From Mucilaginibacter terrae (GTDB taxonomy: Bacteria; Bacteroidota; Bacteroidia; Sphingobacteriales; Sphingobacteriaceae): a stretch of 64,000 nucleotides of DNA. Numbering within the stretch: position 1 is the stretch's first letter; each line of letters starts with the position of its first letter. Location: the NCBI RefSeq assembly GCF_031951985.1, contig NZ_JAVLVU010000001.1, positions 868,001 through 932,000 on the forward strand. The letters are read 5' to 3'. The notes under the pieces are model-generated. The model saw only the letters and a program-made list of their open reading frames with translations. It did not search any database and was not told the DNA's origin. The translations under genes and the position numbers were made by a program. Positions 8,401-17,497 of this stretch are shown here, piece after piece.

Positions 8401-10965
8401 ATGATGAAAAAATACATTATATCATCAGTTTTATTTATTTTATATACAGCCGCTTATGCACAAAACAGTAACAAGCCTGTAAAGGTTGAACCCGGAGTTT
8501 CGCTCCAACTTGCTACTTACCGTGCACAGGTGATAAGCGATATACAATACAAGCTATCTTTTAACGTTACTAATAGCTCAAAGGTTGCAGTTAACGGGAT
8601 TGAAGATATTGATTTCAACCTTAAAGTTATCGACCAGCCCCTGCAATTAGATTTTAAGCAAACGACCGAAAATCTGCACAAAGTAACAGTTAACGGTAAA
8701 TTAGCTGTAGTAGACTTTAAAGACGAACACATTGTTATACCTGTTAAATACCTGCATGCCGGTCGAAATATCGCTCATCTCGAATTTACGCCCGCCCCGG
8801 CATCATTAAACATCAATACCGAATACCTGTACGCACTCTTTGTGCCCGATCATGCCCGTACCGTCTTCCCCTGTTTTGATCAGCCCGATTTAAAAGGGAA
8901 GTTTGAATTGAGTATGAATGTCCCCACCGGATGGAAAGTGTTAAGCAATGGCTTAAAGCGCGATTCGGTTGTGAACAAAATAGGAGTGACGTACAATTTT
9001 GCCAATTCGGATAAACTACCTACCTACTTATTCTCTTTCACGGCCGGTGAATATAAATCAGTAAAACAGAAGCTGGGTAAGCGTGAAGCTGAATTTTTGC
9101 ATCGCGAAACCGATGAGAAGAAAATCAAATTCAGCACCGATTCGATTTTCATCGCCCATCAAAATGCTATTAGCTTTTTAGAAGAATGGACTGGCATCCC
9201 CTTCCCGTTTCAAAAAATAGGTTTTGTGGCTATTCCCGATTTTCAGTTTGGAGGCATGGAACATCCCGGCGAGGTACAATACAAGGCATCGAGCTTGTTT
9301 TTGGATGAAGGTGCTACTAAAGACCAATTTATTGGTCGCGCTAACCTTATATCGCACGAAACGGCACACATGTGGTTTGGCGATTTGGTAACCATGCGGT
9401 GGTTTAACGATGTTTGGATGAAAGAGGTGTTTGCCAACTTTATGGCCGATAAGGTAACCGAAAAAATGATGGGCACCGAAACCTTCAATCTCAAATTTTT
9501 GCAAGACCACTACCCTGCCGCCTATGGTGTTGACCGCACCCAGGGCACTAATCCTATACGCCAGCAACTGGATAATTTACAGGAAGCAGGCTCCATGTAC
9601 GGTAATATTATCTACCACAAAGCGCCCATTATGATGCGCCAACTTGAGCTGCTGATGGGTAAGGAAAACTTTCAGGCCGGCATACGCGAGTATCTTAAAA
9701 AGTACGCTTACAGCAATGCCACCTGGCCCGATTTAATTGCCATTCTGAGCAAGCACACCAAATTTAACCTGTATGAGTGGAATAAGGTTTGGGTTAATCA
9801 GCCCGGCAGGCCGGTATTTAATTACGCGGTAAAATATAACGGAAGCAAGATAAGCAACCTTACTATTACGCAAACGCCCGAATATGGCGAAAACCGCCTG
9901 TGGCCACAGGCATTTGAAATTACTTTGGTTTATTCCAACCACAACCAATTTGTGCAAGTAAATATGAACAATGAGAAAGTGGTGTTAAAACAGGTTGAGG
10001 GTATGGAAAAACCATTGTACATCCTGTTTAATACTAATGGCATGGGTTACGGCTTATTCCCTACCGATAAAGAAGCCACGCTTCAATGGTATAATATTGA
10101 AAAACCCTTGCAACGGGCATCAACCTATATTGCAGCTTACGAAAATATGTTGGCCGGGCGCTATTTTAAACCCGATGAACTGCTAAACCTATTTAGTAAA
10201 GGCTTAACTTTGGAAACCAATGAAATGAACCTGCGGTTGATAAACGGCTACATAAGCAACATTTACTGGAATTTTACCGCGCCAGCCACGCGCTCATCTA
10301 TAGCTACCAAATTAGAACAAATGTTGTGGGATGCCATGCAACAACAATTTGCTGCTAATAACAAGAAAATAATGTTTAAAACCTACCAGGATATTGCCTT
10401 ATCGCCTGAGGCAAAAGCCAATATTTACAGCATCTGGCAAAAGCAACAAGCCCCCACAGGCGTAAAACTGGCCGAAGATGATTACACCTCCATGGCATTA
10501 TCTATTGCACTCAAAAGCGATACGGTAACATCGGTAATTAAGCAACAACAGGCCCGCATTACCAACGCCGACCGCAAAAAGCGTTTAGATTTTTTAATGC
10601 CTGCCCTTTCGTTAGATGTAAAGGAGCGTGACGCATTCTTCAACAGCCTGCACGAGCGCAGCAACCGCCAAAAAGAAGCATGGGTAACAACAGGATTGTC
10701 TTATTTAAACCATCCTTTAAGACAATCGACATCCATTAAACACCTGCCTGAAAGTTTAAACATGTTGGAGGAAATACAAAAGACCGGCGATATTTTCTTC
10801 CCGCAATCATGGTTGGGAAGCATATTTGGCAATTATCAAAGCAAAGATGCTGCACAAATAGTGCGTGACTTTATAAAAGCACATCCAAACTATAATCCAA
10901 AACTCAAAGGCAAAATTTTGCAGGCGGCCGATAATGTGTTCAGAGCGGAGAAGCTGGTGAATTAA
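8401..10965 (+). CDS. Secreted M1-family aminopeptidase
   Basis: The 854-residue zinc metallopeptidase starts with a signal peptide (MMKKYIISSVLFILYTAAYA). The gluzincin site is HETAH at about residues 319-323, followed 18 residues later by the third ligand Glu (about 342). The exopeptidase motif is GGMEHPG, a variant of GxMEN with His in place of Asn. The C-terminal half is helical, as in the family. The start at 8401 lies 17 bases after the transporter stop and gives a proper signal peptide; the open frame extends further upstream inside the transporter gene. As the last member of the pxp run, it may release N-terminal residues from external peptides. Confidence 0.94.
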   Translation: MMKKYIISSVLFILYTAAYAQNSNKPVKVEPGVSLQLATYRAQVISDIQYKLSFNVTNSSKVAVNGIEDIDFNLKVIDQPLQLDFKQTTENLHKVTVNGKLAVVDFKDEHIVIPVKYLHAGRNIAHLEFTPAPASLNINTEYLYALFVPDHARTVFPCFDQPDLKGKFELSMNVPTGWKVLSNGLKRDSVVNKIGVTYNFANSDKLPTYLFSFTAGEYKSVKQKLGKREAEFLHRETDEKKIKFSTDSIFIAHQNAISFLEEWTGIPFPFQKIGFVAIPDFQFGGMEHPGEVQYKASSLFLDEGATKDQFIGRANLISHETAHMWFGDLVTMRWFNDVWMKEVFANFMADKVTEKMMGTETFNLKFLQDHYPAAYGVDRTQGTNPIRQQLDNLQEAGSMYGNIIYHKAPIMMRQLELLMGKENFQAGIREYLKKYAYSNATWPDLIAILSKHTKFNLYEWNKVWVNQPGRPVFNYAVKYNGSKISNLTITQTPEYGENRLWPQAFEITLVYSNHNQFVQVNMNNEKVVLKQVEGMEKPLYILFNTNGMGYGLFPTDKEATLQWYNIEKPLQRASTYIAAYENMLAGRYFKPDELLNLFSKGLTLETNEMNLRLINGYISNIYWNFTAPATRSSIATKLEQMLWDAMQQQFAANNKKIMFKTYQDIALSPEAKANIYSIWQKQQAPTGVKLAEDDYTSMALSIALKSDTVTSVIKQQQARITNADRKKRLDFLMPALSLDVKERDAFFNSLHERSNRQKEAWVTTGLSYLNHPLRQSTSIKHLPESLNMLEEIQKTGDIFFPQSWLGSIFGNYQSKDAAQIVRDFIKAHPNYNPKLKGKILQAADNVFRAEKLVN

Positions 10966-10994
10966 GTTTTAAACTTTTTACTTAAAAGTTTGAG

Positions 10995-11300
10995 ATGAAA
11001 GAGCAATTTAAAACACATCCCATTGCCTCCGCTTGCTTTGTTATTTACTTAACAATTTGGTTATGGATGTTTTACGTTTGTTATAAAGATTATGCGGGTA
11101 ATGGAGATGGCGAAATATCGGGAATGTCCATATTGGGAACTGTTGTGCTTGCATTTATTCCTTACTTTGCAGCAATGGAACTTTTGGGATATTTGAAAAA
11201 GCAATACAAGAAGTTTTATTACCGCGTTGCTTTAATAAGTACAACCCCTATTCCATTAATAATTCTGTGGATAATTGCACTTAAACTAATATTTCAATAA
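10995..11300 (+). CDS. Small three-helix membrane protein, unknown
   Basis: The 101-residue protein has three likely membrane helices (about 12-28, 45-65 and 77-99) separated by short charged loops. I recognise no family. An AT-rich 8-base hairpin (10971-10991) lies directly before its ATG. Convergent with the chromate transporter gene, it could be the tail of the pxp transcript or a stand-alone gene. Coding status rests on the open frame, the A-rich upstream sequence and consistent hydrophobicity. Confidence 0.6.
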   Translation: MKEQFKTHPIASACFVIYLTIWLWMFYVCYKDYAGNGDGEISGMSILGTVVLAFIPYFAAMELLGYLKKQYKKFYYRVALISTTPIPLIILWIIALKLIFQ

Positions 11301-11347
11301 TAACAACTATCTAAGCCTTATTTTAATACAGGAGATGTATTTTTAAA

Positions 11348-12547
11348 TTAAAACATCAGTCCTAAAACAATACCAATAATTATTACCACAGGCGCCTTAA
11401 TCCGTGTAAAATAAAGTAGGCAAAATGCGTCGGCCATAATGAGGTACGACATCCAATCGGTGCCAAAGGGAGCAACCAATAAAATTAGCGCAGTGGCCAT
11501 AAAACCTACGGCCACTGCATTTATTCCGCTTAGTGAGTTTTTAATGCGGGTTATCTTTTTCAGATCTTCCCAAAAAGGTATAATAAAAAGAATAAGTATT
11601 AATCCCGGAAGATTGACACCTATAACCGCCACTATACTACCTACTATTTGGCCTGTAAGCCCATAGCCCTGGTTACCCAAGGTTATTGCGCCTACAAATG
11701 AGGTAAACGAAAATGTTGGCCCGGGTATAGCCTGCTGCAATGCATAGCCTGATAAAAACTCAGCATTGGTTAAGTAATGTTTAAGTTCCACAAACTCGGT
11801 GTACATGAGCGGAACCAGCACTTGTCCGCCGCCAAAAATCAGGATACCGTTGCGGTAAAAGTTCTCAAACAAGCGTATGGGCAAACTAAAAGGCGATGTG
11901 CGGTTAATTAGTGCACCCAATGCCGCAAAAAACAGCAGGATACCTATAAAATATCCCACCTTTTTAGGGTTTACGTTCGAGAATAATTTCACACGGATGG
12001 CATCCTCTGTAGGTTGGGTTTCCAAAGCAGATGAAATGATGCCACCCAATAATATCAACAATGGAAACGCATACGGATTTTGTAAGATAAGCGTGGCCAC
12101 TAATGAGCCTGTAGCCAAATAAGCGCTTACGCGGCTTTTGATGAACTTTTGCGCAAAAGTAACTGCTGCATAAGCCACAATACCCACTGCTACGGGCTTA
12201 ATAAAATGCAGTACCGAATCTATTTTACCTGTTGAAGCAAATGTTTTATAACTGATAGCCGCCGCACACATGATGGCAGCTGATGGCAAAACCCATATCA
12301 GGAAGGAAAGCAGCGCAAGCCGTAGCCCCCCCACCTTCCAGGCCACACCAATTAATGTTTGGGTGGATGATGGTCCGGGTAATATTTGCGACAAGGCGCT
12401 CAGCTCCATCAACTCACTCTCGGTAATGTAACCCCGTTTTTCTACAAACTCGCGCAGCAAAATAGCCACATGCGCCTGCGGCCCTCCAAATGTGGTGAAG
12501 GTATACACCAGCGTGTCGCGTAAAAAAAGGAGTTGACGGTTTTTCAA
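11348..12547 (-). CDS. chrA: Chromate transporter, CHR family (long, two-domain form)
   Basis: The roughly 399-residue ChrA-type exporter has the duplicated CHR domain: the first copy contains FTTFGGPQAHVAILLREFVE and LSALSQILPGPSSTQ, and the second ILIFGGGQVLVPLMYTEF and ALQQAIPGPTFSFTSFVG. These FGG-x2-a and pGP motifs define the family, whose studied members export chromate driven by the membrane potential. The frame is open back to a GTG at 12613, but that 5' stretch is made of an intergenic repeat. A TTG at 12547 (then LKNRQLLFLRDTL) fits the family N-terminus better and was used. Other anions are possible substrates. Confidence 0.85.
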   Translation of the reverse strand: MKNRQLLFLRDTLVYTFTTFGGPQAHVAILLREFVEKRGYITESELMELSALSQILPGPSSTQTLIGVAWKVGGLRLALLSFLIWVLPSAAIMCAAAISYKTFASTGKIDSVLHFIKPVAVGIVAYAAVTFAQKFIKSRVSAYLATGSLVATLILQNPYAFPLLILLGGIISSALETQPTEDAIRVKLFSNVNPKKVGYFIGILLFFAALGALINRTSPFSLPIRLFENFYRNGILIFGGGQVLVPLMYTEFVELKHYLTNAEFLSGYALQQAIPGPTFSFTSFVGAITLGNQGYGLTGQIVGSIVAVIGVNLPGLILILFIIPFWEDLKKITRIKNSLSGINAVAVGFMATALILLVAPFGTDWMSYLIMADAFCLLYFTRIKAPVVIIIGIVLGLMF

Positions 12548-12647
12548 GTTTAGTGAGTAGTTAAGTGGTTGATTGGTGAATAGTTGATATAAAGCAGCTA
12601 TTTTAAAAACCACTTAACTTAATCAACCAACCACCAATCAACTAAAA
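12548..12647. repeat. Intergenic word-hairpin, gttgattgg/ccaatcaac type
   Basis: The left arm carries agttaagtggtt followed by gattggtg; the right arm starts with aaccacttaact and contains caccaatcaac, so each left word has a complement on the right. The arms are built from shuffled copies of a few short words and flank about 25 bases. The right arm ends nine bases from the stop of the TPR gene, and the left arm runs into the 5' end of chrA. This is one of six such elements in the window, each with a different vocabulary. Confidence 0.8.
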
Positions 12648-12989
12648 TTAATAATCATCGTCATCATCATATAAACCTGCTGCCTGGTTATAGGCCGATT
12701 GCAGCTCTGATAAAGCATGGTTATCACGTTTTTGGCGGGTAATAAGCATTCCCTGCTGGTATATTTTTATGGCATCTTCCTTACGGTCAAGCTGTTCGTA
12801 CAGCTTACCCAAGTGGTAGTATGTGCCTGTGTAATTAGGATGATTAGCAACCAGTTTTTCGTAATACTCCAGGGCCTTTGCAGTGTCATTAAGTTTGAGG
12901 TATTCGGTAGCCAAAGCATATTGTACAAACTCATCGTTGGGTTCGCTCTCTAAAAATTCGAGCAGTTTTTGTAAGCGGTTGGCCTGCAT
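12648..12989 (-). CDS. Small tetratricopeptide-repeat protein
   Basis: The 113-residue protein has about two and a half TPR units: DEFVQYALATEYLKLNDT, ALEYYEKLVANHPNYTGTYY and LYEQLDRKEDAIKIYQQG. It ends in an acidic tail (GLYDDDDDY). Such proteins usually mediate protein contacts, and no specific partner is evident. The ATG at 12989 (MQANRLQKLLEF) was chosen over one at 13058 because the extra N-terminus does not resemble TPR sequence and the nearer start is A-rich upstream. It is upstream of chrA on the same strand but separated from it by the word-hairpin. Confidence 0.82.
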   Translation of the reverse strand: MQANRLQKLLEFLESEPNDEFVQYALATEYLKLNDTAKALEYYEKLVANHPNYTGTYYHLGKLYEQLDRKEDAIKIYQQGMLITRQKRDNHALSELQSAYNQAAGLYDDDDDY

Positions 12990-13253
12990 TGTAAACTGTT
13001 TGTTTTTTGTGTATTTTTGCGTGAGAAGCGCATTTGATAATGTGCATCTGCTGTGCAAATGTAACGTTTGGCAGCTATTGCATCAACCTTGTATTAGTTA
13101 TCACGTTTGTTTGAGGTGATTAATTTTTAAACACCTTAAATTCTACAAACTCACACCAATCAGGTTTATTGCTATAAATTATTATATAACACTCAAGTAC
13201 GGCATAAAAAATGCTATGTAACCGGTAAAGGTTTAGTTGTGATGGGTAATAAC

Positions 13254-13856
13254 ATGAAAAAAATTAAGCTCGATATTGTTGGTTTATCTTACAGCCAAAC
13301 ACAATCGGGCGCATATGCTTTGGTTTTAGGAGAAGTAAACGGCCGCCGTCGCCTTCCTATTATCATTGGTAGTTTTGAAGCTCAGGCCATTGCTATTGAA
13401 ATAGAAAAAATGACACCAAGCCGCCCTCTTACCCATGATCTATTTAAAAGCTTTGCCCAAGCTTATGATATTACCATTCAGGAAGTAATTATTTATAACC
13501 TGGTAGATGGTATTTTTTATGCCAAATTGATCTGTTCCGACGGTAAAAAAACTACCGAAATTGATGCCCGCACCTCTGATGCCATTGCCATGGCTGTACG
13601 TTTTGAATGCCCTATTTACACCCATGAATTTATCCTCTCAACCGCAGGTATTGTAATTGAAGGTAACGACTTTGTTTACCTGGAAAATTTAAGCGAAACT
13701 GCTGAAGAAAAACCAGCATCTACTGCAGTTGTAACCAACTATGCATCATTAAGTACAGACGAGCTAAAAAGTATGCTTAAAGACGCCCTGAATGAAGAAG
13801 CCTACGAAAAAGCCGCTAAAGTGCGTGATGAATTAAACAAACGAAAAGCATCTTAA
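13254..13856 (+). CDS. Bifunctional nuclease family protein (DUF151) with C-terminal UVR motif
   Basis: The roughly 200-residue protein has an N-terminal DUF151/BFN domain (KKIKLDIVGLSYSQTQSG, RRRLPIIIGSFEAQAIA, DARTSDAIAMAVR) and a C-terminal UVR-like helical hairpin (LSTDELKSMLKDALNEEAYE). This DUF151-UVR arrangement is standard in Bacteroidota; plant homologues are nucleases, while the bacterial role is unsettled. The ATG at 13254 matches the family N-terminus (MKKIKLDIVGL). An ATG five codons upstream (13239) is possible. Confidence 0.9.
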   Translation: MKKIKLDIVGLSYSQTQSGAYALVLGEVNGRRRLPIIIGSFEAQAIAIEIEKMTPSRPLTHDLFKSFAQAYDITIQEVIIYNLVDGIFYAKLICSDGKKTTEIDARTSDAIAMAVRFECPIYTHEFILSTAGIVIEGNDFVYLENLSETAEEKPASTAVVTNYASLSTDELKSMLKDALNEEAYEKAAKVRDELNKRKAS

Positions 13857-14032
13857 GCAACCTTCTATCTTCACTAACAAACAGCTTATTAATCATGAGG
13901 TCGCATGAAATCACCTAATTATCATGCTATTGCACCTTTGTTGCGCAAATACTTTTCCCATATCGCAATATTTCGCTAATTTTCGTTTTTAATTAACTAT
14001 TGACAATTACCCGTTAAACAAAGGCTCCGTGT

Positions 14033-15292
14033 ATGAATATTAAGTTCCGCTTAATACTAATGAACTTTATGCAATTTTTTATATGGGGAGCATGGCTGCT
14101 CACCGTAGGTGCATATTGGTTTCAAAATAAGCAATGGTCGGGTGCACAGTTTGGTGCCATATTTTCTACAATGGGTATTTCGGCCATATTTATGCCGGCT
14201 CTAACAGGCATCATCTCCGATCGTTTTGTAAATGCCGAAAAATTGTACGGCATCATGCACATTTTAGGTTCGGTAGCGTTGTTTTGCTTACCCATGGTAA
14301 CTGATCCATCAACCTTTTTCTGGGTGATGCTTATCAACATGATATTTTATATGCCCACACTGTCGTTATCTATCACAGTAGCATATTCGGCGCTTAAAGG
14401 GAGTGACCTTGATGTGGTAAAAGACTATCCCCCTATACGCATCTGGGGAACTATAGGCTTTATTGCTGCTTTGTGGGCCGTTAGCTTAACCCATAACGAA
14501 ACCTCTTCAAACCAATTTTATATTTCATCGGCGGTAGCTTTGGCTTTGGGTATCTATTCATTTACATTGCCAAAATGCCCCCCACAATTAAGGTTTGGCG
14601 AAAAAAGGTCATTAACCGAGCGTTTGGGATTGAATGCCTTTGCACTATTCAAAACGCCCCGTTTCGCCATCTTCTTTGCATTCTCGATGTTATTGGGTGC
14701 AGCCTTGCAGCTAACTAATGCCTATGGCGATACTTACCTGCACGATTTTGATAAGATTGCAGCTTATAAAGACACCATAGCGGTAAAATATCCTGCCATC
14801 ATTATGTCTATTTCGCAAATCTCTGAAACGCTGTTTATTCTGGCTATACCTTTCTTTTTGCGCAAGTTTGGAATAAAGTACGTGATGCTGTTTAGTATGC
14901 TGGCCTGGGTACTGCGCTTTGGCTTGTTTGCGTTTGGCAACCCTGCCGATGGCTTGTGGATGATCGTGCTATCATGCATTGTTTATGGAATGGCTTTCGA
15001 TTTCTTCAACATATCCGGATCGTTGTTTGTAGAAACACAAACCACCCCGGCCATCCGTGGCAGCGCACAAGGTTTGTTTATGATGATGGTTAACGGCTTT
15101 GGCGCACTGTTTGGCAGCTTTGCCAGTGGTTTTTTAATAGACCATTACTTTACTCTTGCCGATAAAACTAAAGACTGGCAAAACATATGGCTAACCTTTG
15201 CAGCGTATGCGCTGGTTATTGCCATTATATTTCCATTTATTTTCAGATACAAGCACAATGCGGCTTTGGAACATGCTATCAAACACGCTTAA
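14033..15292 (+). CDS. MFS nucleoside permease (NupG/XapB-type)
   Basis: The 419-residue permease has twelve predicted membrane segments and the nucleoside:H+ symporter signature at its start (FMQFFIWGAWLLTVGAYWF), plus the cytoplasmic loop ISDRFVNAEKLYG and the QGLFMMMVNGFGALFGS segment of the tenth or eleventh helix. Members import nucleosides using the proton gradient. It is monocistronic and ends at a very strong bidirectional terminator. Confidence 0.93.
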   Translation: MNIKFRLILMNFMQFFIWGAWLLTVGAYWFQNKQWSGAQFGAIFSTMGISAIFMPALTGIISDRFVNAEKLYGIMHILGSVALFCLPMVTDPSTFFWVMLINMIFYMPTLSLSITVAYSALKGSDLDVVKDYPPIRIWGTIGFIAALWAVSLTHNETSSNQFYISSAVALALGIYSFTLPKCPPQLRFGEKRSLTERLGLNAFALFKTPRFAIFFAFSMLLGAALQLTNAYGDTYLHDFDKIAAYKDTIAVKYPAIIMSISQISETLFILAIPFFLRKFGIKYVMLFSMLAWVLRFGLFAFGNPADGLWMIVLSCIVYGMAFDFFNISGSLFVETQTTPAIRGSAQGLFMMMVNGFGALFGSFASGFLIDHYFTLADKTKDWQNIWLTFAAYALVIAIIFPFIFRYKHNAALEHAIKHA

Positions 15293-15306
15293 ATAATTTA
15301 GCTTAA

Positions 15307-15349
15307 ACAAAAGTGGCCTCGGCAAATTTATTGCCGAGGCCACTTTTGT
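15307..15349. terminator. Long bidirectional terminator, 19-bp perfect stem
   Basis: Arms 15307-15325 and 15331-15349 are perfectly complementary over 19 bases around a 5-base loop. The inner GC core ggcctcggc is flanked by AAAA/TTTT on both sides, so it can terminate the permease from the left and the barrel-protein gene from the right. Confidence 0.92.
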
Positions 15350-15369
15350 TTACTGTGTTCTTTAGAATA

Positions 15370-15981
15370 TTACAGCGCAAATAAGCGGTAAGCTAAGGTA
15401 AGGTTAAACATATTTGGCCTAACATCAACAGTACCGTTGCCGTTACGTAGTTTGTTTATACCAGCTTCGTAACGAAGGTCGAGAGAAACTTTATACACAT
15501 CTAAACCGGCACCAAATACCCACGCATAATTCTGGTCTTTTACCCTTAAACGACTTGCATTACTAAAGGCATCGCCTACACTTTGATCGTGACTTACGGC
15601 AAATGATACCAGCGGACCTGTATTAATGCGGGCACCTACTCCAAACATTCCAAATTTTTTACCTACTAATAAAGGCAAATCAATACTTCTGAATTTAGCT
15701 GTATTTACCGACTTCGTTTGCGAATCTTCAACCCTTACTTCTTTTGAATTATAATATAATTCTGGCTGAAAATGTAATCCTCCCATACCAATTCTTGCCC
15801 ATGCACCTGCAAGGAAACCGGCCCTGTTATCGCTGCTCAGGGTCTTCTCGGTAGAGAAATTAGATAAGTTAACACCTGCTTTTATACCTATATTTACGTT
15901 AGGTAACAAAGGGACAGTTTGGGCGCTTGCGGATGCTATTATGCCCAAAGCGCATATGATTAAATAAAGATGTTTTTTCAT
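15370..15981 (-). CDS. Outer-membrane beta-barrel protein (PorT-like family)
   Basis: The 203-residue protein begins with a clear signal peptide (ending ASASA, then QTVPLLP). Barrel-like strands follow: NIGIKAGVNLSNF, AGFLAGAWARIG, LHFQPELYYNSKE and the terminal FNLTLAYRLFAL. The GIKAGVNLSNF opening is typical of the porin-family / PorT-like outer-membrane beta-barrel domain found in large numbers in Bacteroidota. The function of individual members is mostly unknown. The gene converges on the nucleoside permease at a shared terminator. Confidence 0.86.
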   Translation of the reverse strand: MKKHLYLIICALGIIASASAQTVPLLPNVNIGIKAGVNLSNFSTEKTLSSDNRAGFLAGAWARIGMGGLHFQPELYYNSKEVRVEDSQTKSVNTAKFRSIDLPLLVGKKFGMFGVGARINTGPLVSFAVSHDQSVGDAFSNASRLRVKDQNYAWVFGAGLDVYKVSLDLRYEAGINKLRNGNGTVDVRPNMFNLTLAYRLFAL

Positions 15982-16061
15982 ATTAAGTAGTGTGTAAATA
16001 TAGCTGTAACAACGTTTGTTAACTTTTGTGCTATATTTTTTTCAACTACTTAATAGTTAGC

Positions 16062-17489
16062 TTAAAAAGTTAAATTCCCTTGGTAATAAGCTAATATTTT
16101 GGTACGTATATAGTAATCATAACGGGCATTAATTAAATTGGTATTTGCCCTGTCGAGGTTGTTTTTAGCTACAATATAATCAACAGAATTAAGCACACCG
16201 GCATTGAAACGAATTTCGGCCGTACGAAAAGACTCTTTAAAGGCATCAACCTGTTCGGTATATATCTGGTAACGGTCATAAGCCGAGGTCATGTTAATAT
16301 AAGCTTGCTCCACATTTTGCTTTAGCTGCACACGGGTGTTTTCCTCAATATAACGAGCCTCCGATAAATCAATTTTAGCTAAAGCAACCCTGTTACGGTT
16401 TTGAAAAGCATTGAGGATAGGTATTTGCAAACCAATTCCCACCTGGGTGGAATAGTTGTTCTTAAACTGGTTATAATAGCCCACTTTCTCGCTGCCATAG
16501 TTTTGTGTATATCCGTACACAGATTGGTTGCCGGCTGGTGTTTTAATAAACATGCCGGTGTTAACTTCTGTTGAATCAAGAAACACCGATCGCCTTGCCG
16601 CACTCGAATAACGTGTACCTACCCCACCAAAAAGTGAAATAGTTGGGTATAACAGTCCTTTAGCGGCCTGCACTTTCTTCTCGGTGCTTTGACGACGCAA
16701 AGTTGCGGCTTTTACCAGGGGCAAACTGGCCAATGCCTGGTCGTACACCTGGTTGGCCGATTGGTTAAACTTCCCTGCAGGAAGTTCAGCTGCATTAAGG
16801 CGTTGTAAGCTAATACTGCGCGAATAGGGAACATTCATCAGCAATAATAAATTCAGTTTGGAGGCCTCCAAGGCATTCCTGGTATTAATAACCGATAACT
16901 GATCGGTTGACTGCTGGCCTTTTACATCGTAATAATCTGAGGGCTTTACGGCTCCATTGCTGTTCATTACCTGTAAGCGTTGTACTTGCTGTTTAGATAC
17001 CTCTAACTGGTTATTGGCCAATACCAGCAAGTCGGCATTATTAATAGCCTGAAAATAGGTAGTAATTACATTTAATGTAATATCATTTTTAGCCTGCTCA
17101 AAATCCATTTTACCGGCCTGGTAGGCTAATGATGTTTGCCGGATGCTGTTCTGAATCGTCATGCCGTTAAAAAGGATGAGGTTTGCATTCGCGCCGTAAT
17201 CGGCCGAAGTAATTTGCTGATTAAGGTAAGTATTGGTAAATGGGTCAATACTGCGCCCGGTGCTTATTCCATGATTAACATTGCCGCTAAAGGTTGGCAG
17301 CAGGTTGGCACGTTGCTGTTGCCAGTAAATACGGCTACGCTCCATGTCCAGTTCACTGCGTTTAACGGTAAGGTTATTTTTAATAGCAATATCAATGCAC
17401 TGCTGCAGTTTATAAACCGAATCGGCAGTTTGGCAGTAGCTGCTGTTAAGCCCGCCCAATAAAATTATCAGTATATAAAGATAACGCAT
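16062..17489 (-). CDS. TolC family outer-membrane efflux protein
   Basis: The 475-residue TolC-like protein has a signal peptide (ending SSYCQ) and two repeats of the outer-membrane efflux domain. The first opens YKLQQCIDIAIKNNLTVKRS; the second contains AAKGLLYPTISLFGGVG and QIPILNAFQNRNRVALAKI. The periplasmic coiled coils appear as long helices rich in Q, N and L. It would form the outer-membrane channel of a tripartite exporter. The gene lies eight bases downstream of an ABC ATPase gene on the same strand, forming a two-gene unit; no membrane-fusion or permease gene is adjacent. Confidence 0.93.
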   Translation of the reverse strand: MRYLYILIILLGGLNSSYCQTADSVYKLQQCIDIAIKNNLTVKRSELDMERSRIYWQQQRANLLPTFSGNVNHGISTGRSIDPFTNTYLNQQITSADYGANANLILFNGMTIQNSIRQTSLAYQAGKMDFEQAKNDITLNVITTYFQAINNADLLVLANNQLEVSKQQVQRLQVMNSNGAVKPSDYYDVKGQQSTDQLSVINTRNALEASKLNLLLLMNVPYSRSISLQRLNAAELPAGKFNQSANQVYDQALASLPLVKAATLRRQSTEKKVQAAKGLLYPTISLFGGVGTRYSSAARRSVFLDSTEVNTGMFIKTPAGNQSVYGYTQNYGSEKVGYYNQFKNNYSTQVGIGLQIPILNAFQNRNRVALAKIDLSEARYIEENTRVQLKQNVEQAYINMTSAYDRYQIYTEQVDAFKESFRTAEIRFNAGVLNSVDYIVAKNNLDRANTNLINARYDYYIRTKILAYYQGNLTF

Positions 17490-17497
17490 TACAGTTT

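Noticed and set aside
9178-9567. 129-codon antisense frame inside the M1 peptidase
   Set aside because: The sense strand encodes the zinc site; the antisense protein has no recognisable features.
10971-10991. Terminator after the aminopeptidase gene
   Set aside because: The aaactttt/aaaagttt stem is all A-T except one pair and has no T run, too weak to call.
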